DNA of 64,000 bases from Gaeumannomyces sp. JS-464 (Eukaryota; Ascomycota; Sordariomycetes; Magnaporthales; Magnaporthaceae): NCBI GenBank assembly GCA_002197995.1, contig NGZR01000002.1, positions 5,208,001-5,272,000 on the forward strand, read 5' to 3'. The stretch's first letter is position 1. Every line of letters begins with the position of its first letter. The position numbers and the translations under genes were made by a program. Below are positions 24,601 through 36,119 of the stretch, piece by piece. The notes beneath the pieces are model-generated. The model was not told the origin of the DNA. It made no database searches and was given only the letters and a program-made list of their open reading frames with translations.

Positions 24601-26910
24601 GCCGAGTTCAAGTCTGTGGTTTCCGCAACGCCCACACAAAACGGAATATCGGACATATATGGCCTTATCCTGCTCTTCTGGGCTCACGCCAAGCTACCGA
24701 TCTCCGTCCCTCAGTCCATCCTGAAGAATCCTCGCATCCTTATGGACCCGGATTACGTTCATCCACAGTCTGGTCGTGATTCATTCTATGCCCCGACATG
24801 CCGAACAATCTGATATCTGACCTGGGTGACATGGAGAAGCGTGGATTCAAGATCTGCTGTCTCCACCCAGACCTTGTCAGTCTGGTGTCAGAAGGCCGTC
24901 TGTCAGATGATATTGCTCAATTCATATTCAAGCAGGCAGATGCTTTGATCATCCGCCGGGTTATCACTACACCCTTGCGACTACCGAACGGCGCCGAAAC
25001 CTATCCGATGCAGAACATACCCCCACGCTCGATAGTCACAGACTACCTTGGATACGGACTCGGAGACGAGGCCGTTTTCCGAGACAACCAGGCTTTGCTA
25101 AGCAACCTGAACCTTCGAGACCCTGCCGACGAGGATGGGGATTCAGAGTACGACAGCAGTGACGAAGACCTCGACGACAACGAAGACCTTGACGACAATG
25201 AGGGCCTTGATGGCGATGAGGACTCCGACGACGACCAGGGTGCCGGCAGTGCTGTCGATGGGTCTGCGAGGGTCATTAAGTGCGAGCGCATTGCCAAACG
25301 CAAAAAAAATACGACAACTCCCTGACCGTGGCGGTGATACGATACTTGAAATTTCTCGCTATCAGCCAGCACAGTGGACTCATGATGCGGTCTCGGAACC
25401 CGGTTACCGAAATGGGCACCGAATCCCTCCTCAAGGGTATCAAGGCTTTCGAAAACGGGGGCGGCTCGGACGCTCAGCTCCAGGCACTAACACCACGGCA
25501 GGACTGCAAGGCAATGCTTCACGACGCGCCGGGTACACGTTGCGGTATCGAGGTGGCCGCCCAAGTCAGACGGCACTCCCCCGATGGTCCGTTGTCGTGG
25601 ATATATTGTTGCTGGCACCGCAACCCCTACCTTGTTCCTCCCAACGACCGCGCGCATATGGTCCATTTCAGCCTCTCCGGCTCTCCCGTTCACACCCGCA
25701 TTCTCGAAATCGTGCTGGACAACAAGAGGGCGAGAAAGCGAACCTTGATAATGGTTGGCTCGCCTTGGGACCAGATGTAGGCATATAACCCCCGGCCCCT
25801 ACCGATTTCGTCCATTTGACGTGTTACTAACTCGTGTTTAGTTTCTCGAGTCTATTCTCCGCAAGGCCAGTCTGAACGTGGCTGGGATCTACTCGAAGAT
25901 GACAATGGCCACATGGGAAAAAGTGCTGGCGGACTAGAACTCCCCCAATGCCCTGCTGGACGCCCTGGTGCTGGGTACCACGATCTTGAGCTCCGGCCTG
26001 AATTTGCAGCACGCTTGCAGTGAGGGCATAATCGCCACCCCTCTCTGGAACGCGAACACGCTGCTTCAATGCATCGGCAGACTCGTGCGGATTGGCCAGT
26101 CTAGGCCCACGACCTGGCGCATTCTCAAGGTGAAGGATACTATCTGGTCTTGGCTGGACGCAAGAATGTTCAGAAAGGTATGTCCACCGTGCTCCCTTAC
26201 AGATATGCTCGCCAGATCTGACATTTCACGCTCTAGATATCCTTCGAGGTAATGTCTCGCCAGCGGGTCGAGCATCTGCGATTCCCCCTGCTCAAGCAGC
26301 TCATCGCCTACGAGTGGAGCACCATTGCCTTCTCCCTCGAGTTCAACCCATTCTGTTGGCAGGCCGAGCCGCCCCAGGGAGTGCGCGATTTCTCTTCGGA
26401 TCGCATGAAGCGGATGGGGGAGTTCTATTCCGCTCTGTCAGGTCTCCTCATGACGAAACACCCGGACACCCCTGATACGTGGCTGGTCAGCGACAGCAGC
26501 GACCTAAAGGTGCTCCGGGACTTTGTCCTGTTCCTTGGCCCAGCGTACGTCGACCGAGAGTACCAGGGCCAGCGAGGGGGCGGGAGGGCCAAACTTGTCC
26601 CAAGAAGGAGGGTCTGAGCGGAGTGGTCACATGGGGATACGTTCAACGGCTTGCAAAATGGACCCAACACAACCAGCGACATTACGAAGGCCGCCAGCTA
26701 TTCCCCATGATCGGCTCCCCGCAGCGCGATCCATCTATCTTCAGGAAGGTCTCCAAGGCATGGAACTTGGGACAGTCCGAAGACACCTCGCTTCTGCCCT
26801 TACAGGCGGCCGACCTGTCCAAGGTTGCTCTGGAGGGGGGAGATCTGCGGGCTTTCGGCGATCCCGGCGAGATTGAGAGGAGACTGGGCAACAAGAACGT
26901 GGCGGAGTGA
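21631..26910 (+). pseudogene. SNF2-like DNA-dependent ATPase with long unique N-terminus, many frame breaks
   Basis: The start is the ATG at 21631 (MAPEKRKGAESSEPSSPEPK). Conserved blocks lie in order but in shifting frames. The first about 650 residues match nothing I know. Then come a Walker A motif (DPGTGKT, near 23810), TLLLVPARLLAQTF, VVIVSTYNTF and motif II RVIADEGQILRNP (near 24530). These are followed by motif III VVSATPTQNG, an Asp/Glu-rich insert (25125-25250) and motifs V/VI (SSGLNLQHA, QCIGRLVRIGQ near 26070). Likely introns include 22368-22445, 23685-23751, 24391-24442, 25779-25840 and 26177-26237. At least eight one-base breaks occur, several in homopolymers (C 22890-22895, C near 24793, A 25305-25312). 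An in-frame TAG lies at 25935. It is either a true pseudogene or an intact gene damaged by sequence errors. The role is unknown; SNF2 proteins move or remodel DNA-protein complexes. Confidence 0.65.
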
Positions 26911-27403
26911 CTGGCGGAAGGGAGGCAACCTTGGCTAAGAGGGAGAGAATACATGTAAAGGAAATAAGATGTCGAACGGAAGATGACATCGAACGGAAAA
27001 AAATATGGGAAGGGAAAGGAAGAGGGATTCTGAAGGAAGAGGAACATGGAAAGAAGAAGGGATATCGAAAGGAAAGAAGACGGCAGTTTCTAACAAGACA
27101 TTGAGCACAAGGACATTCGGGGTGGCATTTCTTTTTGCAGGGGTATTTGGGACGGGATTCCTTTTACACAGACACTGGGGGCAGAAATTCAAGCGCGCGT
27201 TGTGACATCATTCAGCCGACTTGAACCGACCAACCCAATCCACATCTGTCCATGAAATGAAGGTGCCCACCGCGACACAAGCAATAGAGGGTTGAAACAT
27301 ATCTACCGTCGAACCAACCAGACTCCCTGGCACCTCTGCATGCTGAAGTTCTGAGAACCGACCACTAGAGCAACTAAAAGTTGGAGGTGTATCGAGGCCT
27401 ATC
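26911..27403. other. Polypurine-rich intergenic stretch
   Basis: From about 26930 to 27090 the plus strand is strongly purine-rich (GGAAAG-type words, repeated gaacggaa). The rest is the CMC4 upstream region. No gene is seen. Confidence 0.5.
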
Positions 27404-27894
27404 ATGGCAAGCTCCCCATGCGTCAATCGCCTTTCCCAGACCGACAAAACATGGACTGACAAGGCATCAGTCTCTCCAGAAAGACCTCTCTGCCACTCCG
27501 CCTTGCCATCCCAGAGCGGTTCGTCCACCGCATAATGCCACACCCTTCCTGCCAGGACTGGCCTGTTTATCACACTGACTTGTCGAGGTCCTGTCTGCGT
27601 CTGCGTCTGAACCGTGACAGTGCGCAATACAAGGTAGGATAGAGCGTCCCCGTTGATTCGGCTGCCCTCTGGCACCTGCTGACGATGCCCGAGCCCAGAC
27701 TGCCTCACGAAAAACGGATACAAGGAGGACAGATGTCAGGGGCCATTGACGCCCTGTACGAGTGCTGCAAGGCTTTCTACGACAAGCACGGCGAAGGCGC
27801 ATCGTCCGTGAGCTGCCCCAAGCCGGACCTGCTGAGGCTCAAGATGAAGCAGAGGCAGGAGGCAGCAAAAAAGCCAGGTTCAAGTTGGAAGTAG
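27404..27894 (+). CDS. CMC4: Cmc4, twin CX9C mitochondrial intermembrane-space protein
   Basis: Exons 27471-27518, 27621-27633 (only 13 nt) and 27699-27894 join to SLQKDLSATPPCHPRA|CAIQ|DCLTKNGY and on through RCQ...ALYECCKAFYDKHG to SCPKPDLLRLKMKQRQ. This is the Cmc4 pattern of paired cysteines in a small helical-hairpin protein. Introns have GTTCGT...TGACAG and GTAGGA...CCCAG ends. The G run 27739-27742 is one base short. No in-frame ATG precedes 27471. The best candidate is ATG 27404-27406 joined by a GC-AG intron (27407-27470), which makes a total of 86 residues; this start is inferred. The family is imported by Mia40 and has an uncertain role in respiratory assembly. Confidence 0.82.
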
Positions 27895-28673
27895 GTGGTA
27901 GTCACTGTGCAATATGTAGCCTAGGTACCCATTTACTCCATCGTAGTAAAACGCGCATGATATTTGCATTTGTATCACTCGTCCGTAACATATGTCCACC
28001 CGAATACCGCAAATGCATGCGTCGGGTAACTTGAAAGGAGAGCACATGCTTTCTCTAGGCATTCATTAGCGCGCAGAGAGGCCCTTTGGACCTGAGCAAG
28101 CATTGAGGTTCTTGCTCCGAGACTCTAATTTGAAAGCCGATGACATTTGTGTGAGGAAGAAAAGAGAAGAGAAAAAAAATCGCGGCCCACCACGTGAAGA
28201 TTTTATGGCCGCGCCAGAATTGGGAGGGGTAGCCCGGTTGCCCCAGTAAAATCATGTACCTGCGGTACTTTGAACTTTGAAGTTCCCCGCCAAACCCACA
28301 CCAAGTCGCAGCATCTCTAGGTTCTTTCACGTACCTTGTCAGGGTGCAGGGAGGATCAAGCGGATCCACTCCGACCTAAGCTTGTGCCCCCTAGCAACTG
28401 AACTGCTGCATTTCGAAGCTGCGCATCGCGACTTTCGCGTTCGCCCAGCAAAAAGATTATTCTCCGACCAGAGCCCGGACGACAGCGATTCCCCGAACTA
28501 CGCGCGCGATCTGTGGCTACCTAGCTGCCGTCAACGCCTTCCGATTTCCCGCGAGTCCGATATGTGAAGCAAGATCGTTTGCCGCAAACTCAATTTTGTT
28601 ACTTTGGCGCTATTTGGGAACCGAGCGGCTTGCGACCTGACCCGCGGCCTCACGCGCAATACGCCCAGCAACC
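27895..28673. other. Intergenic between CMC4 and NUP84
   Basis: No gene seen. It holds CMC4 3' sequence (a cctaggtaccc motif at 27919) and the NUP84 promoter and leader. Confidence 0.5.
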
Positions 28674-31600
28674 ATGGCGCCGGCACTGGTAGGAGCATTC
28701 CACAAGATCGGTTTGACATTCTCGGCCCGGCTGGGTATCTTGCTGACACTCAATTCCAGTCACTCCAGGGCCCCATCAGCAGCGACCCTTCGTATGCTGG
28801 CGTCGACCTAGGTTCGTTCTCCATGCCACAGCTCATCACCAACCGTCGGGTTTCGACAGACATACGCGAACTAACGTTGGTACAGACGGCGATGACGAGA
28901 TGGCGATGCTCGAAGAGACCTTCAAGGAGACCTCGGTGCCCTACGACGAAGAGGTGGAGGTGTTTGCTAAATATCTGGACGACTGCACCCTGGAATCAGG
29001 CTCGACCTCGCAGAAGCTTGCCCGGATTTTCAAGCTGATTGAGAACTATTCCGAGTACGTCAACGAGCGGGCGCAGACACTGCGAGAACGGCTACGGATC
29101 GCCGCATCCGCGCGCGGCAACTCCCCATCGTGGCAGCATGGGCACTCCGACGACAATGACATGGACATGGACGACGGTGCCGAGCAGAGACCCCGGGCGA
29201 CGAATCCGAAGGCGGAGCTGGAGCTCTGGGAGCAAGAGGCGCAGACCTGGGATCTGTTGAGGCGCCTGCTGCCTCTGAGGTACGGGGAGAAGCCCAAGAC
29301 TGATGGGTTGCCAGTCCATGGCCCTCGGTGGGCCGAATTCCTCGATGCGGTCCCGTCAGCTCAGGAGAACCTGGCCGTTCTGGGGTGGCTGCAACAGAGC
29401 GCCCGTGTGCGACCAGACATCGACGAGCTGGTAAAGGACCTCCAGCGAAATGCCGATCGCGGAGACATCGTTGCCCACGGCTGGCTTCACACACGGACCG
29501 CCATCAAGATGTACAAGACGCACATGCACATGTCCGGCCCCGTCGACCCCCAGACTTCTGACTCTACCGGCTCAAATCTGACGACGGCGAACGGTCCCAT
29601 GGTCACGCAGCTTGACCCGGATGTGGTGGTGAGGCAACAGCGGAGGCTGGCTCCCCAGGACGAGTACTTTGAGCGCGCTATCTGGCTCGGGTGCTTTGAG
29701 CTGCTGCGACGGGGCCGCAGCATGAGCGATATCAGGGACTGGTGTCAAGAGCGTACCGAGTCCTGGAGGGCCGTCAGCATGTCCGGTCTGCCCCTCTCAC
29801 TGGATGGTGTGATCAATTCGCTCGGTGACGATCCTATCCCGGCTATTCTGTGGAGGCGCATGTGCTGGGAGGTGGCTCGTCATGGCAGCACAGACGATTA
29901 CGAGCGTGCCGTCTACGGCATCCTATCCGGCGACCGGGAACGCGTCGAGGCCGTCGCCCGGTCATGGGACGACTACGTTTTCGCCCAATACAACTACCAG
30001 CTGCGGGGTCAATATGACCAGTACCTGGTGGAGAAATGCAACTCGGAGTCCCTGTCGCCAGATTCCATGTCGGCTCTCAGCCAATTCGGCAACGTGGAGC
30101 CTCCTAGGACCGGCTACAGCACCAAGTCCTACCTCGATAGCCTGGAGACGCGCCCGCAGATCACGCCAGAAGCGCAGACGCCGGCAAAGTCCCTCCATGC
30201 GTCCATTCTGGCCAACAACCTGGACGACTTTCTGGAGAAGCAGGGTGATGTCCTAGCGGCCGAGGCTAAAACGAGCAGTCGGCCAAGCGAGGCGCTCTCA
30301 AGGCTCCTCCCTCAGCTGGATCCGGCCTCGACACCTTCAGTCCCCAGCCGGTACGCGAAACTCAGTGAGCACCACTGGATCCGCACACTGAGTCACGTAT
30401 TCATCGTGGTTGCGGCGCTTGAGGCAACCACACGCTCAGGACAAGTGGTGGACAGGAGGTTACCGACAAGGGAACATGTCCTGGCCGCCTACATCAGCTA
30501 TCTACACCTGGCCGGTTGGACGAGCTTGTGCCACTGTACTGCGCCAAACTTGTGGGCGAGAGACGATACACGTGCATGAGCCGCAACCTGATCCACATCA
30601 CTGATCGGGAGCTGCAGATGCGGATGCTGACCCTGATGGAGAAGATGGGTCATGACGTGATCACGTTTGTGAAGATCCAGCCACAGCTGTATCTTGAGGA
30701 CATTAGTGAGGCTATCCTCGACTCGCCTTTGCTGCATACAGAGAGACACCCTTTCAAGATACTTGCCAACGGCCCGCCCTCGCTCAAGTACGGCCGCATC
30801 ATCAACCCTGGTGTCCTCGGGAACGATCCGAGCAACCCCGAAGACAGCCAGATTGCAGCGCCTGACGAGTTCCTTATTCGCTCTATGGAGTGGCTGCTGC
30901 TTGTGGCTGGCCTGATCCCAGAGACCTTCGACTACGGTGTCAGGATTTACAAATACTTCCTGAGTATGTACTTTTACATGAACGGCTGCCCTAAAAGTCC
31001 CCTGCGGTTTCAAGAATCTCCTGCGGTTTCAAGAAATTCAGACTGACAAACAGTGCTTTGTAGAACACAAGCGGCTAGTTGCTGCCGCTCATTTGCGGAG
31101 CGGGTGTTCCTGCGCCGACATTCTAAGGCACAAGGCTGGCTTGCCTATTCAGGACGAGGAAGAGACGTCCTGGTGGGACGACATGTTCTCCGCAGCAAGG
31201 CTCGAAGGCTTCGATGCCATGGACGAGGATGGGGCTGGCGACATTGACGTTACAAGAGAGCAGATGGCGATACTTGCCCGGCCTTTCTTCGAGCTCGAGT
31301 GTGCAGTGAGGGTGATGGACTGCCTGGAGACAACAGCCCAAATCACCCGCGAGAGCAGAGAGTATGTCAATTTGCCCAGTTGTTGTCGGCATTATTGTCA
31401 GATTTTGAGCTAACAGAGTAAACAGTGATGGATCCCGAGACAGGGAGATCGCCCAGTCTCTGAGCGACAACGCCAAGCTCATCAAGGGTTTTATGAAGCC
31501 ATTGCTGAAGGACTGGCTTATGACGACGCCGGATTGTACGTCGCCATTTTTCACCCTGCCTCATCTGCTGTTGCACGCCAATCGACGCGCCGGGTTGCTA

Positions 31601-31978
31601 TATCTTCAGTTACAATATCGCTAACTATAAAACGCTACCGTCAACACAGACACGAAGGAGTTTGCGCAGCTCCGCGAGACATACGTCCCAGAACTTGTGA
31701 TCGGATACGCCAGCACGCTGCATGCGGCTGGCACAAGCTCGACGCGCGACTTCCTTTTGGAGTGTATGGATCTGGCAGCGCAGATCGCCGAGGAGGGCTC
31801 GGATCTGGCAGCGCTGCTTGTGCGGACTGGGAGGATGAAGGAGCTTCTCGAGTCGTTTGCATCATGCAGCAAGGCGCTGGCCATCTGGACCACGGACCTC
31901 AAGAAGGGCCAGGGACCCAACTCGAAGAAGTACCGGGAGACGGGCTGGTCGCGAGAACTCTGGACAATCAAGAACTAG
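28674..31978 (+). CDS. NUP84: Nucleoporin Nup84/Nup107
   Basis: Six exons (28674-28688, 28760-28811, 28886-30963, 31064-31361, 31426-31535, 31650-31978) give 960 residues if one base is restored. The first coding exon is only five codons (MAPAL). The protein is almost all alpha-helical, with no membrane segment. Features typical of the family are the acidic loop DDNDMDMDDG, the central block RQQRRLAPQDEYFERAIWLG, then WRRMCWEVA and the C-terminal helical solenoid. Nup84 belongs to the Y-shaped Nup84/Nup107-160 scaffold of the nuclear pore. A break lies at GG 30514-30515; an added G joins SYLHLAG to LDELVPLYCAKLVG. The gene is essential or nearly so in many fungi, so the break is probably an artefact. 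Confidence 0.9.
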
Positions 31979-32496
31979 AGCTCAGTTCCCTACGATCAAA
32001 GATGTCTCGGGTGGGCTCGATCAAGGCGCCTAGACTTAGCATTGCGGGCGTGTCTGTGAATGGAGATTTGAGGAAGCGGTTGGGATGGAGATCCAGACAA
32101 CCACATTACGTTGCCACTTTCTTGATGTAGACCTAGATGTACCTATGCATGAGAGTATTCTCCCCCATTAAAATCAGGGGATCTTGGTTATTATACAGTT
32201 CATGAGGCGTTCTCTCGAAACCTGTCGCCCTGCCTAATCGAGACAAATAAAAGTTTCTCGGAAGTGTAAGTACGGATCTGACGAGCTTATTCATCACCTG
32301 AAGTTGCATTTCGAATTTTCTTGAGATGCTAGATCTCGATTTCAAGCGATCAACTGTCTATCATTCCCCTATTTTACCGAGGCCGTCGGAGACCACGAGA
32401 TTCGCGGTGTACGCTGATTGTACCGTTTCCGTCCGTTTTCTATAACTAGGCCACCCGAGCAAGATACTGAGGGGTATAATGAAGATGCGCAAGGGG
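31979..32496. other. 3' UTR region between convergent NUP84 and DAHP synthase
   Basis: About 520 bases between convergent genes with AT-rich stretches typical of 3' UTRs. No gene seen. Confidence 0.5.
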
Positions 32497-33926
<1,430 letters not shown>

Positions 33927-34418
33927 GATGGAGTCCCTTTTTCTGGATGAGACCCAAGGGGTGTGGAAGGTGACGGATGAACACGGTCAAATCTGGAGCC
34001 GTGTATATCTATAAAATCTTTCCAAGGGCTGCTTTTGTTTTTCTTGATTCTGAGAATATCAGGCGAGTCCAGTCTCGTCCATACCGTATAAGTGGCATTT
34101 GCTGCACAGTTCCAATGTGACTCAAAAAAGTTTGTGGGAAAATTGGGAAAGATGACTCAGCTGGAGTCGCTGGACGATTTGTGCAAGCCCAAAGAGACCA
34201 CCCAGGTGTGTCCAGGCTATTCAACCCACCCAACCAGACGGCCAGATTCCACTGGATGTACATAGACATGCGAAATGGGTTATTTACAGGCACCACCAGG
34301 GGCACGACTGCCCGTGTCATTCCCGCCATGGACTGTCACGTGCCACCAGTTTTCCCCTGAGCTCAACGGATTCAGGGGTAGCATGCCGGGGAGGGCGCGC
34401 GGCCTCTGTTGAGGTTTT
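33927..34418. other. Intergenic between DAHP synthase start and AIG1-like gene
   Basis: No gene seen. It contains the DAHP synthase promoter and the 3' end of the next gene. Confidence 0.45.
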
Positions 34419-35198
34419 CTAGCTTAGCTTGGCAGGCTTGAGGGCTTCCCGTTTGAAGTCTTCGACCCCATTCAACTTTCCATAGAGCCACTTCAGGGCC
34501 ATGGTGCTGCCAGCCTCGAGACTAGCACAGAATGCGAAAAATACGGCACGCTGGGGCGTGGTAAGCATATCGAGGATTGGGTAAGGGTACTGTTTTTTTG
34601 TCGACCCTACAGCGTCAGTACCGAAACAGCATAGCGACCCGATCTCAGTCTCAACTTGACATACCCATCCGTTTTTGCTGAAGCAGTGCTCGATCCAGCC
34701 CCAGTAAAGGAAGGCAAGAACCAGGCTGAGACCCATGGCGCCATTCGCTTTGATGGTCCATGGAGGGCTGAACAGCAGGAGATCCGCCGTGAGCATGATG
34801 GCCGGCATCGCGTGGTAGCCAAAGTCTGCATGGAAAGGAAGTTGGAATTCCGCGGGATAGAGTAGCGTTTTGTCGTAGAAGAAGATGGACCAATAGAGGG
34901 TGCTGATGAGAGCCTCGAGCGGATTTGAGCATATTGCAACAAAGTTCTTGGCAGTGAACAGAGTCGGGCTCAGCGTCAAGTCGGCCAAGAGGCCGAAGAT
35001 GAAGGCTAGGGTCGCCGTCGCCAGCCCGATGATGGTCAGGAACTGAAAACTCCCGCCATATGCCTGGTTTACGGGCGTTGGGAAAGCAGATAGGAGGCGG
35101 AAGGACTGGAAAAAGGAGGCAAGCCCAAGGATGTGCAGCGAGAGGGACAAGCCACGGGACGGCGACGTAAAGCGCTGCAAGCGGTGCTGTTCAGCCAT
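34419..35198 (-). CDS. AIG1/FAR-17a family multi-pass membrane protein
   Basis: Exons 35198-34665 and 34589-34419 give 234 residues with an intact frame. The start is the ATG at 35198 (MAEQHRLQRF); the in-frame TTG further upstream is not needed. The intron is GTATGTCAAG...AAACAG, between NGW and YPYPILDML. About six hydrophobic segments are visible, with the family blocks GGSFQFLTIIGL, STLYWSIFFYDKTLLYP, HAMPAIMLTADLLLFSPPW and YWGWIEHCF, then YPYPILDML. Animal members hydrolyse fatty-acid esters of hydroxy fatty acids using membrane-embedded Thr and His. Candidate residues are the Thr in the first loop and the His in FGYHAMPA. The fungal role is not known to me. Confidence 0.85.
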   Translation of the reverse strand: MAEQHRLQRFTSPSRGLSLSLHILGLASFFQSFRLLSAFPTPVNQAYGGSFQFLTIIGLATATLAFIFGLLADLTLSPTLFTAKNFVAICSNPLEALISTLYWSIFFYDKTLLYPAEFQLPFHADFGYHAMPAIMLTADLLLFSPPWTIKANGAMGLSLVLAFLYWGWIEHCFSKNGWVCQVETEIGSLCCFGTDAVGSTKKQYPYPILDMLTTPQRAVFFAFCASLEAGSTMALKWLYGKLNGVEDFKREALKPAKLS

Positions 35199-36119
35199 GG
35201 TTGGGTTGAGGCTGAATACTTGCAACCGATTGATGTGCTGATGCCGTCAGAGAGGTAAAATATGAGAGTGGCGGCTCAGGATGCGGAGCTCGGCCAGGTA
35301 GTTGCGGAGCAGCCAGGTCGGGTCCCTGCCCGCCCTAGACGAGCAGATTTTGTTGTTTTGTAGGGGAGGGGGCTTTACGCTGCTTCTGATGCAAAGCAGA
35401 AAGTGAAGAATATATCGGGCCTTGCGAAGGACCCGAGCGGGCCGAGATGCGTCTCTCAACTAGGTAACGCCGTGCTATCCAGGGTTCTCGATAACACCGG
35501 GCTGCAACTTCTTTCGGATTGACCAGAACATGAACGTCATAGAGCCGATGAACAAACCCACAGGGCAGCCCTGCCGCTGAGTTGGATCCATATGTCCCCA
35601 CCGACGCAACAGAGAGTTGCAAGCATGGCACGCCGACTGGAGGCACGAATTCAGTCGGTGCCTACGCGTGTCCAAGAGTATTATGGACGTGGACAACGTC
35701 CATACACCTCATTGCCTCGGATGATTCCTCCGTCCCATGAGCCTTCAACTCGGAGGTGGGCGCTGCCCATTCTCTCAGCTGCTCCGCTGCAGATTGGTAG
35801 GTAGGTATGTAGGTAGTGTTTGTGACACCACTGAGCTGCCCGCCTGGTGCTGGTGGATGCGGAACCCCACTCATTTAGTTCCCGCTTGGGAACGCGTCGC
35901 GCCAATCATCTCAATTGAGCTCCGGCTCTGCCTCTTGTCATTGTCGCAGAAATTCCTACGAGACCGAAAGCATCACGGATTCGACATCGCGCACACACCA
36001 GACCGGTTCCGTTGCGTTGGGATCTGAGGGCCTAGGTTTCTCAGCAAGCTAGCGGTTGTGCTTTGTCCCATCGAGACCTTCGTCCGGCTGTTTAGGCGGC
36101 GCGCAGCTGGCGGTCGAGC
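35199..36119. promoter_or_regulatory. Upstream region between divergent AIG1-like and WD40-cyclophilin genes
   Basis: About 0.9 kb holding both promoters. A ggtaggtaggtatgtaggtag run lies at 35800-35817. A short open frame on the minus strand near 35475-35590 looks partly hydrophobic but I cannot support it. Confidence 0.45.

Noticed and set aside
27208..27723. 171-codon minus-strand open frame
   Set aside because: It is antisense to CMC4 exons and lacks any recognisable motif.
35475..35696. Short minus-strand frame with a hydrophobic stretch near the AIG1-like gene
   Set aside because: No start context, homologue or splice partner could be recognised, and an alternative frame in the same DNA looks equally plausible.
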